The notes beneath the pieces were generated by a model. It saw nothing but the letters and a program-made list of their open reading frames with translations. It was not told the DNA's origin and did no database searches. Source: Phytophthora colocasiae (Eukaryota > Oomycota > Peronosporomycetes > Peronosporales > Peronosporaceae). Taken from it: a stretch of 64,000 nt of DNA. The stretch lies in the NCBI GenBank assembly GCA_018806915.1, contig JAGKQI010000059.1:310001-374000 (forward strand). The letters are read 5' to 3'. The position numbers were made by a program, and so were the translations under genes. Shown here in pieces: positions 1-10,458 of the stretch. Every line of letters starts with the position of its first letter. Position 1 is the stretch's first letter.

Positions 1-1242
1 AAGTCTGCCGGATAGTAGTAGGAAACCAAAAAGGAAACATGCGCGATGATCCTCTTTCGCCCTCAACGTCTTCCCGTTCCAACACAAAATTGTCATATCC
101 AGCGGGCTCCACTATTCTTGGCGGCCCCATCCACTGATGAACCAGCTTCGTCGCCTTAGCACCGCGTGGTGGTTTGTACATCCACACCCGGTCTCCCGCC
201 ACAAAGTTTCGACGCCTCCGTACTTTACGATTATAATACACTCGCTTGGCCGTTTCTGGCTCGCGGAACTCGCGACAATTCTCAGGCACTCGTGGCTCCT
301 TTTCAACGTCGCCACCAATTTCTCGTGATAGGCGTTCAGCTCCCCCGCCTCGGTTCTTCTCGTTGCGCGTAGTAGCTCGTTGGGACTCCTCAACTTTCTC
401 CCCATCATTATTTGTTCGTTAGGCGACAGCGCTACTGTCGAATGTCGGCCTGAATTATAGGAATACACAGCAAAGTCCACCCACTGGTCCCAATCGCGCT
501 GCTTCTCGTCGTGCATGTACGTGGCCACCATGTCCCTTCCACGTCCTGTTGAACCTCTCAACTAATCCAATCAAATGCGGTTTGTGTGGTACAGCAGTGG
601 TCTGCTCAGCCTGCAAAAGCACCACTAGCTTCCTCCTCGATCGCTCCTCCTGCCATCTCTGGGCTCCATCTGTCAGCAACTCGCGAAATGTACCAAACCG
701 AAGTACCACATTCTTCATCAAAAAACCTCGCGATGTCCTCTGCGGTGTGCTGCTTCACTGCTGGCCGCGACAACATATCTCGTAACGTATTCTACGGCAG
801 CAATCACAAACCGGTTGCCTCCGTCCGTCGCTGGTAATGGGCCAGCCACATCCAACGCCCATCTGTCGCCGACATCGCCACCTCTTAAGCTTCTCAGTGG
901 TGGAATCACCTCTCTCGGCCTCGCCTTCCTACTGCCACACTCCTGGCAACCTCGCACCCATCGTTTTACCTCCTTACTCAGTCCCGGCCACCAGTAAATC
1001 GCCGCAATCCTCGCATAAGTGTGCGGTGCACGCAAATGACCTGCCCACACGGAATCATGGTGCTCCTTGAAGACCACGGGCCACAACGCCGGTGGCAATA
1101 TCACACGCTGCCCTTCCGTCGTCTCGATCACCGCTAATCCGTACACCGTCGTTACCTTTCGTCCTCGGTGAAATCCTGAGTCCACTAACCGCTTCACCAT
1201 CGTGCTCTTTCGCTGTGCTTCTCGGATCTCGTCGTCTGTCAA
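1..1242 (-). pseudogene. Integrase of gypsy element, truncated by window edge
   Basis: The piece 1242-718 has the zinc-binding N-terminal domain (HHDSVWAGHL ... CQECG, an H-H-C-C pattern) and the start of the catalytic core (DRWALDVAGPLPATDGGNRF). The next pieces, 721-455 and 561-112, carry LLTDGA (second acidic residue) and GLVERFNRTWK (catalytic glutamate region), each in a new frame. The enzyme would insert the cDNA into the genome. The C-terminal part runs out before position 1. Confidence 0.85.
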
Positions 1243-1281
1243 CTGCAGTGTCTGCTCAGCAATCCGTCGCTGCTCAATTCG

Positions 1282-2004
1282 CTATACACGTTCTGCACGC
1301 CGGACTCCGTCGCGTTCCGTCGTCACACGTCGTTCATTAGCTCGCATCTCATTCTCGCGCGACACCCCAGATTCAATTGACACTTCACCAACGTGTTCTC
1401 GATGCCCCTCGGCTGGTCCATCACTACTCGTGTCTGCCGATACCGCTTCCGTTGTCCCAGCATCCTTCATCATCACTGTCGTCGTAGCTGCCTGCATGTT
1501 GTCCGACACGTTCACCGCGTCATTCGTCGTGGCTGCCCGCACGTTGTTCGCCATGTTCACCGCCGGTCGCTCACTATCCGCCAACATTTCAACACCGTCG
1601 TCGCCATCATCGACCGCCATCTCGTTCAGCGCCCGAATGGCTTCCTCTCGCCACAATCGTTCGTCTTCTCGTCGTTTGGCAGCTCTCGTGCGTGGCCGTG
1701 CCGATTCACTGTTCGTCTGCGTTCCTCGTCGTGATCCCGCCGCTTCCACCGTCATCGCTGGAGTGCTGTCCGTCGCTACTGCCGGAGTATTATTCACCGC
1801 CGCCATCATGGTATCCGACGCTGACTCGTTCGTACTGCGCACTGTACCGCACGTAGCTCCCGCCGTCGACACCGCACTGATCTGCCGCTTCGTCTGGTCA
1901 CTCGATACCGTCGTCAACAGGGGCTCATCCCGTCTAAAACTCCTTGCCGGTTCGCGTTGTATCGTTCGCCCGTCGTCTGCGTAAGCCTCGTTCGCAAGGT
2001 ACAT
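1282..2004 (-). other. Low-complexity spacer between RNase H and integrase
   Basis: A 240-codon open stretch rich in Ala, Arg, Asp, Thr and Ser (for example TRAAKRREDERLW) with no domain I recognise. It lies where gypsy pol normally has only a short tether. It may be an expanded linker or frame-shifted coding sequence; the opposite strand is also open here, as expected for repetitive CGT-type sequence. Confidence 0.4.
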
Positions 2005-2062
2005 CTCCTCGTTCGGTTGAAGGCACTCGTCTTCGTCGGTCCATTCCGCTGCTCGTTCGTCG

Positions 2063-3703
2063 CTAACAACTTCGCCCGTGGCACGTTCTTCTCGGTGTCT
2101 TGATCATTCGTCCGTGTAGTCGCCGCGTCGTCCTCAACGTCCGGCCTCGATCCACGCAACTGTTCATTGCCGTCCCAGCCGTCATCTCCGTCATCCGTGC
2201 TCGTCGCCGTGCCCTCCGTCTTCTGCCAACCGCTGCTTGTACGGGTGCTGCCACAGGTGCTCTGAGAGTGCATCTGCTACCACGTTCATGTAGTCCCCGG
2301 TCGATACTCGACTTCAGGTTAAACTCCTGTAATGTCAACGCCCAACGGTGTAGTTTCCCTGTCAGATTGGCACTGGTCATCAACCACTTCAACGCCGAGT
2401 GATCAGTGATGATCACGAACTTCCTCCCATACAGGTACGGTCGAAATAACTTTACTGCCCAAACAACCGCCAAACATTCTAACTCCGTGATTCCGTACTT
2501 GCTCGGCTTCGTTGTTCACTTTGCTGGCATAAGCCACCGGCTGCCATCCACTGCCGTGATCCTGCATCAAACACGCGCCTAAACCCACTCGGCTCGCGTC
2601 CGTCACCACCTCGAAAATCCCGTCGGAAGTCAGGGTAAACCAACAACGGCTTACTCGTCAAATGTCCTTTACTCGCTCAAACGCGTTCACCTGCGCGTCC
2701 GTCCATTCCCCATTCAACATTCTTCTTCCTCAGTAGTTTAGTCATTGGGGCCATAAGCGAACCAAAGCCTTCCACAAATCGCCGGTAGCTCTGCTAAATG
2801 CCGCAAACCGCTTCACTTCGACTGCATCCTCGTGGCGTAGTAAAGTTCTGCACCGCCGTGATCAATCTCTGTAGTGGCCGTACCCCTTCATTGCTCAGCT
2901 CGTGACCCAAGTACTCCATGGATCTCATCGCGAACCGACACTTCTTCAGTTTCAGTGTCAAACCGGCCACTGCCAGTCGCTCCAACACCGTCGCCAGCTC
3001 CACGATGTGCCTCTCGATTCCTCCCCGGGTGAAAACCACTATGTCATCTAAGTACACCAGACACGTACTCCACGTCAACCCTCTCAGTACACTATTCATC
3101 ATTCGTTGGAAGGTCGAAGGTGCGTTCGTGAGTCCGAACGGCATTCTGATGAACCGATACAAACCCTTCTTCGTTGTGAACGCGGTTTTATCCCGATCTT
3201 CCGGAGCCACTAAAATTTGCCAATAGCCCGCCTTCAAGTCCAAGGTAGTGAACAGTAGAGCTCCTCCAAGTGCTTCTAATGTTTCGTCAATGCGGGGTAA
3301 CGGATACACGTCCTTCTTCGTCACCTTGTTGAGCGCCCGGTAATCGACACAAAACCGAACCTCACCATCCTTTTTTCCTCACTAACACCACCGGGAAGCC
3401 CCAGGCTCCATCGCCTTCTTCGATCACACCAGCTTTCAACATCGTTTCCACATTCTCGTTAATGATCTGGTCTTCCGCTTGTGCTTGTCGTCTCCTTTTC
3501 TGCATAATTGGTGCCGTCTCGCCCGTATCGATGTGGTGCTGTATGCTTAATGCTGTAGCTGGTGGACAGTCACTCTCATTGCTCGAAAGCCCTCGATAAA
3601 CGCGCAAAAGCTTCATTACCAATTCACGTGCATCCCTTCTCTTCAACTCCGATATGTATGTCCTTCTCGTTACTGAGCGGCGTTTCCCCGTCACCCAACT
3701 CAT
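2063..3703 (-). pseudogene. pol: Reverse transcriptase-RNase H of gypsy element
   Basis: The piece 3703-3362 carries the RT N-terminal part (ML KAGVIEE, WGFPVVLVRKKG). The piece 3324-2794 has the core: YPLPRIDETL, FTTLDLKAGYWQI, MPFGLTNAPSTFQ and the catalytic YLDD box. The pieces 2609-2403 and 2473-2063 carry RNase H: VTDASRVGLGACL, then ITDHSALKWLM. RT copies the RNA to DNA and RNase H removes the template. The domain is conserved enough to place in Ty3/gypsy, but at least three frame changes separate the pieces. Confidence 0.9.
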
Positions 3704-3757
3704 TCATCCAGTCGTTCAGTCGTTCTGTCCGTAGCTCCTTGTTCATCTCGAGGATCG

Positions 3758-4475
3758 TCATATCTTCATCCATTGGAATCCAGGTTCCGAGTTCTCGTTT
3801 GTTCGGTAGATTGGCTGCCCGATCATTCGCGTTGATGGCAGGCACCCAAGCTTTTGCCATCCTTCGCTGTTGTTACCGTCGCTGCCAACAGAACCGCCCC
3901 CGTACTTCTCGTCGGAATGAACATACCGCGCCTCACCGTCCTTGGCCGCTACCGATACTTCTACTGGAGTTACCGTTCGTGCTGCAAGCTTCGTTCTCCC
4001 AGCAACACGCACTGCCGCCACTTTGCGTCCTCCGTCACCATCATTCGTCCGAAACGGAATCACCACCGATCGACCATCGTCACTGTACCGTACTTCGTTA
4101 CGACTGAAGTCCATCGTTGCCTCTCGCGCCTGGAGGAAGTCGATCCCCAGTAGAAACTCGTCCGTACAACCCCGCTAGCAATGCATGCCTCCACGCGTAT
4201 CTGTTCTCCGAACACACTGATGAGGTCGAAACTCCATACCCTGATAACGTCCAGCAGGAAGCCTCCGATACCTTTCGACGTAATCCACTGGTGCCGTGTC
4301 CGAAACCCTTGTCGCCCAGCGCCATCCAGTCTGTACCAGCGATCGTGTACCTTGCGCAACTGTCCAGCTTCACGTCTCTCTGAGTTCCCGATACCGTCAC
4401 CGTGGCTGTGGGTAACCCATCTTCCGCACCAATATACTCCACAGTCTCCGTCTCAATCGATCTGCTGTTCGTCAT
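3758..4475 (-). pseudogene. Retropepsin-like aspartic protease of gypsy element
   Basis: The piece at 4475-4098 contains VKLDSCARYTIAGTDWM. In related elements the active-site triad is D-S/T-G, so the glycine appears changed to cysteine here (DSC). The frame then continues in the piece at 4114-3758. The enzyme would process Gag-Pol. The altered active site and the frame break argue that it is dead. Confidence 0.65.
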
Positions 4476-5452
4476 TACGGTTCAACTGCTGCTTCACCAA
4501 GCTCACGCGAGCCCGTTCCCTCGTCTCCTTGTCCGTCGCGTCATCGACGTTGGTTCCAGTCTCATGACCACGTTCATGCAGATGCTTCAAGACTTCCTCG
4601 GCGTCTCGTGCTCGTCAGAATTTGCCGGATTACCTGCCTCACGTTTACGGTTGGTCTCTTGGTCTCGTGCAGCGCGCTTCTCCGCTTCTTTCTCGCGGGT
4701 CCTTCTGCGTTTGGCCATTCGTCGCTTCCGCCGCCAGTGCCTGTCGAGCTTTCAGCAGTTCGCTAGTCAACGCCGTATCGTCACCGTCCTGCTCATCACC
4801 CGTCGAGTCGCCTTCGTTCGCTTCCCGAGTCTTTCGCGGGCCGGTTGCATTCATCGGGATCCTTGGTGGTCGTTATTCCTCGGGCATCGCCTCACTACAC
4901 GGTCGGGCTCAGTACGCGTTGCTCTTACCGCCCCAACTTCAATGTCGAGCATACCCCAGCTCCTTCTCTGTATTCACTGCAGGATCGACATTCGCCACCG
5001 CCGCCTCTGTACTACTGGTCGCGTCGCCCATGTGCAGCTTCGTCGCCCGTCGTCTCGTTCGTATTCGACATTCACCGCCATTGCTTTCTGCATCGTCGAC
5101 GTCGGGCTTACCCTGTCCGCATTGTTCGTCCGCGCCGTTCTGTTCACTGCCGCTGGCGTCACCACCGCCGCTGCGCCTTTCCCCAGGTTGGCGTCAGTCC
5201 GTCGCGCTATCTGCCCGCTGTTTTCGTCCCGCGTCGTACCTCCGTTCGTCTTGCTCCTTTGCACCCTGAGTATACCGCGTCGTGGCCATCGCTGGTCTCA
5301 ACGTAGATACGTACTTCTCGGCCTGCAGTCGGTTGAAGATCATCTCGTCGTCCTTCATAATCTGTTGCCACTCGACAATGTCGTCGCTCGTCAACACTTT
5401 CTCGTCCTGCATTGTAGTCACACCGCCTTCTGCTCCGTTCTGCCTTTGCGGC

Positions 5453-7891
5453 TCACGCCAATTTCCGTCGCTTCACTCTTCCCAAGGGTTCGTTCATCAC
5501 TGTCGAACGCCGTATCCCCGCTACGTCGTTCGCTGCTCTGTTTTCCGACTCTGGCCAGAGGCTTCGCTCCGCGTGTGCGCATGTACTCGTCGTTCCGGGC
5601 CTTGGCCTCACTGTCGGTGCACATCCTCGTGCAAAATGGCCCACTCGGTTGCACGCAAAGCACCGGGGTTCGTTCGGACACTGCATTGACCAATGGCCTT
5701 TACCACCGCATCGCCGACACCCTCTGCCTGCCGCTAGTTTCGCCGTTTTCCCGACGTACGCAATTCGCCCTGTCGGCTGTCGCTTGTACCAGCCTGCTTC
5801 ACTGCTGCCTTCGTCTTTGCTGTCTTTGGTGGGGTATCTGACTCTTCACCGCTTGGTTCCGTTGTTTGCGTTTTAACCTTCTTCGCAGGTGGCTTGGTCT
5901 CGCTGGCACCACTCTTCCGCGCACGCGGCTTGCTCGCCGGCTTCGGTTCCCAGAATCGTCCGTTCCATCGCCTGCCCGGTATCTTCTGGATCATGCCCGT
6001 GAGTCGATTATACACGCCTTGAGGATTCGTGAACAACGCCATTGTTCCGCTGTCTCAGTCGCTGCTCTTCCTCCTGTTTCAGTTGCGGCACCTGCTACTT
6101 CCCCGGGAACACCTACTCCACCGACACCTGGAATCATCACCGTCGTACCGCTGGGTCCATTCACTTCGCACCAGATGCGTCGCATGCGCAGCTGGGAACG
6201 TCTGCCCAATGTTATGCATTCCCTCGCGCCACATTCTCCAACGGGTCGCTCAACTGAGCCGCCTTCTTCACAGCCTTCTCCAGCGTCTTCGGAACCGGTG
6301 GTTGCTTTAACCAACTGTCTTGTCGTCCGGTCCAAGTTTCTATAGAATTGGGCAAGGAAACTCTTCCACTGGATTTCTGTCGGCTGCCTCTGGCAATCCA
6401 GCTGCATAGTCGGCATATGATTCACCGGCTATCATCATTCGCGTGTTCACTCTCCATTCGGCATCTTCCAGAAGTTCTGCGGTGGTGCGTACCTCTGCAA
6501 CAGGCCTCTCTTCAAATGCGTCCAATTGCGTTCTCGTGCCGGCGTTCTTCGATCGCGGTTGACCCACCAGCGTGCCGCGTTCTCAGCCAACTAGTTGCAC
6601 AAAATGAAGTACAGGGCCTTATCGGTCCAGTCACCACGTCCAGATTCTCGCGCTCCTTCAAGTGCTAGGTCGATTCGATCGATCCACGTTGAGACCGAGA
6701 TCCCTGACTCTGGCGTGAACACCGGAAGCTCCAAGTCCTTGATACTTCGCTGCGTGGCTCGTCGTCGCCGTTCTTCCCTGTTCGCGTTGCTCAGGCTGCT
6801 CGTGCCTACCGCGTCGCTCGCGTCGTCCACGTCGGTCGCGTCGTTCCCGTCGGTCACGCTGTTCTTTCGCCGTTCACGTCGTTCGCGTCTTTGGCGGTCA
6901 GGCCGTTCCTCGCGTCGTTCACGTTCTCTTCGCGCTTCGTGATCTGCTTCGGTCGCTCTCGTCACTGGAACTTCCACTACTGGTTTCGGAACTGCCTCCT
7001 GCTGCTTCCATCGTCGCTGGGCGGTCCACCACGTTCCCATTCAGAGTCGTCAGGCTGTCGTCGCCTGAAGGATCGCCATTCCCTTGTATCCGTCGTCGTA
7101 CTGGATGTGGGTCGTGATGCCTCCGACGCTCTCCTTGCCGTCGTGCTTCGCTTCGGGACCGACGTCCGCGTCGTCCTTGCTCGTTCTCGTGTCGTCGTCC
7201 ATGGTCTCGGTGTTCGTCATCGTCGTGGTGCCGGCGTACTGCTCGTTTCGGTGCTCTCGTTCCTGTTCGGGTGCCGTGGTGCTCGTCGTCCGTCGTCGCT
7301 GTCTTCATCGTCCTGATGACGAGGCCGCTCGTCACGCCCGTATCCGGCACGTTCATCGTAGTCGTGCGGTAATTCCTCCACCACTCGTCGTTCGTCGGCG
7401 TCCAGCTGCGGTACTCTGGCGTCCGGCGTACGCTCCGTTGTAGTGTGTACACCCGGTCGTACATCTCTCCTTAGAGCCTCGCCCAACTCCTGAAGGTCCA
7501 TTTCGTCTGCAGTGCCAAGGTCACCGGAAGTTCGTGCTGCTGTAACAGATCTTCGCCCTCTTGGTTCCATTTCGTTGGCCTGTTGATCCGCGATTTGCGC
7601 TGGTGCCAGCCGATCTTCTTCTTTCGCGGAGCGCTGTTGGTTTTCAACTTCCTCTGCCGCTCTGTTAACTGCCGCTGCTTCATCAATGCCAGCCACCGTT
7701 GAACTATTTGCCGTTGTGAGGAAGGAGTGGGTACCGGTAACGCTCTTCTTCATCGTCGTCCGATTCGCGGTTGTCTTCGCTCGCCTCGTTGTTCTCGTCT
7801 TCTTCTCAGTGCTGCTTCGAACTCGTGAACGCCGTGTTCTCGAAGCTCCTCTCGTTTTCGTCGTCGTCGGTGCCGTTCTGGTACTCGTCAT
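5453..7891 (-). pseudogene. gag: gag region of gypsy element, several frames
   Basis: The open pieces at 7891-7217, 7464-6919, 7040-6591, 6567-6340, 6425-5991, 6042-5734 and 5686-5453 together make a gag polyprotein: an acidic/arginine-rich N-terminal part, a capsid-like stretch (LELPVFTPESGISV, then STWIDRIDLALEGARES) and, at about 5660-5620, a CCHC zinc knuckle (CFACNRVGHFARGC) for RNA binding. Consecutive pieces are in different frames, so several indels break the gene. It would form the particle shell and package the element's RNA. No sign of programmed frameshifting; the changes look like decay. Confidence 0.8.
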
Positions 7892-8036
7892 CTGTCCTGT
7901 TATCCGTCGAAGTTGCCCTGTATGACCACCACCATGCTTGGCGTTTGCCTTTTATCTTGCTCCGGCACGTTGAGCAAGTCGTATTGCTCTTGGCTCCTGC
8001 GTCCCGTCCACTTCGTATGTACTTAACACTTTCTGG

Positions 8037-8049
8037 CCGACAGCAACCA
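8037..8049 (-). promoter_or_regulatory. Candidate primer binding site of the gypsy element
   Basis: On the minus strand, two bases after the putative LTR end, the sequence reads TGGTTGCTGTCGG. TGG would pair with the CCA end of a tRNA, the usual way gypsy elements prime minus-strand synthesis. The tRNA was not identified. Confidence 0.4.
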
Positions 8050-8051
8050 CT

Positions 8052-8804
8052 TGTTGCTGCGCCGGGCCCGTAGCTTCGTGCCTGCGACCCTATTTATTGA
8101 ATAGACACTACTCTTAATGCTTCTACTTTCGTTTGTCTCGTTCGTCTCACACACTGCCAAACCTTCGTCCGTCAGCTCCTCACAGTTCGTCCTGAGCCTG
8201 CGGCTGACACCGTTGAGACCCTCCAGGTGACGTGAAGTCGCTCGCACAGCTGTCGGAGTACTCACCAGCACTTCCAGTCGCCGCCGCCTTCCAGTTGTCG
8301 CCCAGTCCCGTTCGCTGCCCGCTCAGTCCTCGCCGTTCGTCACTCCCGTCCAGCCTGGTACTGTCGTTCGGTTGCGTGCCGCCTACGCTCAAGCAGCCTG
8401 CAATAATCCCACACGCTCTCTTCAGCGCCAGTTGCAGAGTGAGCCCCTCGCCTTGCTCCCTGTCGTTTTTCAAAGTGAGCCATCCTGCTCTTCACTTCGT
8501 CAGCCGGTTCCTCTTCAAGGTCTCCGGTATCCAGCAGCTTGCAGCCAGTTCGAATTCTCATCGTACCACCGTTTTGCTGTTCGCCACCCCGTGCTCCCGT
8601 ACATGTACTCGTAGAAGGCCACGGCGTTTATTGCCCACGCCACGAACGTTCTTGGTACTTGGACCGCTGGAACTTCTCCCACAGGTGCTGCCGCTCCTCG
8701 TGCTCATCACGTCTCAGCCACACTGGTTCTCCACGCGTCCTCCTCGTCTGTCCGTCTCGCAAATGTCAAGCGTCCGTGTCCTCCTGTTACAGTGCTAGTG
8801 TACA
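8052..8804 (-). repeat. Putative 5' LTR of the gypsy element
   Basis: On the plus strand this stretch starts TGTTGC and ends TGTACA, giving the TG...CA termini expected of an LTR, and it sits between the gag region and the SSU72 gene with a primer-site candidate directly inside it. The second LTR is outside the window, so the boundaries rest on terminal dinucleotides and on position only. ORFs inside it have no family resemblance and are not called. Confidence 0.5.
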
Positions 8805-8910
8805 CGTTCATTACGATACGATACCAAATAGATAGACTACTACTTCCGAGCAAGCGCCTGGGGGTCTCTTTTTGTCTCCACACCGCTTGTGTTGTTTCTG
8901 ATAACCTGGC

Positions 8911-9679
8911 TCACATGTGCAGCCCCAAGTAGAGCATTTGCTGGTCATGCTCCTTTTCAAACTTCTCTACTGTTGCCTTCACAAACTCCTCCGTCAGCTC
9001 ATCCACCGGCACGTTGAGCTGGCGACAGAGATCTAGCACACGTTCGCCTCCAGTTATTGCCTCTTCAGGTGAGTCCACAGTATCAAGGCAGATAATATGG
9101 AGTTGTTTGGTCTTGAAACTCAGTCGAATCCGCATCTGAATGTCTGAATCAAGTGACAATAGTTAGCAAATATGTAACACTAGGCCATGATAATAATACA
9201 TGTATATATCTGCTCCAACCTTCCAGCACTGTGAGGAACATGACGTAGTCCAAACACACAATCACGTCGATGCCCACGAGCTGCTTGTTGCTGAGACTCT
9301 GCCAACGTTCGGGTGCTTTCTTAATAGGCATATCTCGCTCCAGGATCTGCAGCACACCATTCCCTGTGAACAGCGCGGCGTCCTCCTTCTCCAGGACGCT
9401 ATGCATGATCGAGTAGGGCGTGAGGAACTTGAACGTACGCGAGTCGGAGCTGGTCCGCCCGGGAAACGTCACCTGGCGACCAGCGCCGTAGGAACATACG
9501 CGCAGTCCAGCGGCGTTCAAACTCTCATGGGCAGCAGCGCTGCGGTTCACGTTGTTAGCGCAGACCATAGCGAACATGGGGCACGACGGGGGCTCTACAG
9601 CCTGCATGTTGTTGTTGCTCTTCTTCTTGTCTTTCTTGCGCTTGTTGTGTGTGTGGCGGCCAAATAGAAACTGAAGCAT
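8911..9679 (-). CDS. SSU72: SSU72-type RNA polymerase II CTD phosphatase
   Basis: Two exons on the minus strand, 9679-9220 and 9143-8911, joined by a 76-bp GT-AG intron (9219-9144); the join is phase 1 and gives VLE-DIQMRIRL. The protein removes phosphate from serine 5 of the Pol II C-terminal repeat and acts in 3'-end processing. The family's low-molecular-weight-phosphatase loop CX5RS is seen as CANNVNRSAAAH, followed by the conserved ERDMPIKKAPERWQ stretch and EEAITGG near the end. From the first ATG it is 230 residues. From the second ATG at 9607, after a lysine-rich leader, it is 206 residues, closer to the usual family size (about 200), so 9607 may be the true start. The stop lies about 100 bp from the gypsy LTR. 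Confidence 0.9.
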
Positions 9680-10104
9680 CGTTGGGAAGAGCCACGCGAT
9701 TGCTCCTCAGTGTCGCAGTATGACGCGCCCACTACGGCTAGTTGTCTCTGTGTCGACTGCCGGCCCGTAGCGCTTGCTGGAAGACTTCTTGCCGTTCCGC
9801 TGGTGGCTGCAACCAGCCACCGAATCGACAAATGACAAGGTGACAGTCGAACAGGATACCACTAAAGGACAAGACACGGCGGACTCAACACGTTGAAATG
9901 CAAGGAAAAGCTCTTTTCAACTTCAACTCGCACTGCTGCTCTTTGCCTTCATGGCAGTTCCTGAGCCGGGGTTGGTCGAGGAGCAAACTTTGCTTCTTGG
10001 CTCCGTGGGTTTTGGCTTGCTGTCGAACTATTTGTGCTTCCAGGCTTGCTCGAGCCCCTGCACCGACCCCGACGACACCTTTGCTGGTGACTCTGAGTCA
10101 CTGA

Positions 10105-10458
10105 CTCACCCTGCTCCGGCGAATCTGGCGCTGCCCCGCCGAGTCCCTTGACAATACTCGTTTTGCCTCTAGGTTAGAAAACATCAAGTCTCAAGTTGCC
10201 AAAACCAAAGAGTTGAACCACGCGACCAATGTTTTGATAGACTCTAAAGAATGGAATCTCCATTCGCAAATGAGACCAGGCTTTCAACGTCGGTCATTGA
10301 CGAGAACGCTTGGCAACACAGCGGAGTTGGAGCTGACATTTGAGAGTACTTCCGCCATGATACAAATAATTCGCAGTTACATCTCCTGCATGTTCGTCCA
10401 GCTACGATTCTACTCCACTCCTTCTCATCATGTCTTTCATGATACTGGTGCGAACTGA
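10105..10458 (+). CDS. Possible small gene, unrecognised, 5' end unknown
   Basis: A frame open from 10105 to a stop at 10456-10458 reads like protein (contains ENIKSQVAKTKELNHATNVL, heptad-like, then a basic QRRSLTRTLGN). There is no in-frame ATG at its beginning; it may be a last exon with an acceptor at 10172. Its end overlaps the stop of the convergent PHD gene by 22 bp. The rest of 9680-10436 shows nothing clear. No family recognised; could be untranslated antisense sequence. Confidence 0.25.
   Translation, partial: LTLLRRIWRCPAESLDNTRFASRLENIKSQVAKTKELNHATNVLIDSKEWNLHSQMRPGFQRRSLTRTLGNTAELELTFESTSAMIQIIRSYISCMFVQLRFYSTPSHHVFHDTGAN

Larger units (their letters stand above)
1..8804 (-). 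mobile_element. Ty3/gypsy LTR retrotransposon, 5' part, decayed, cut by window start
   Basis: Reading leftwards on the minus strand the order is putative LTR, primer site, gag with a CCHC knuckle, retropepsin-like protease, reverse transcriptase, RNase H, a low-complexity spacer and integrase. RT-RNaseH before integrase is the Ty3/gypsy order. Every domain lies in a different or interrupted frame, so the copy is inactive as read. The integrase C-terminus, polypurine tract and 3' LTR would lie before position 1, so target duplication and LTR divergence (age) cannot be judged here. The coding strand is rich in CGA/GAC-type repeats (acidic/arginine-rich gag and linkers), unlike neighbouring genes. 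Confidence 0.9.

Noticed and set aside
5282..5689. Long plus-strand frames opposite the gypsy element, including a 479-codon frame at 4402-5841
   Set aside because: They are antisense to conserved gag/protease motifs; the CGT/GAC-rich repeats keep both strands open.
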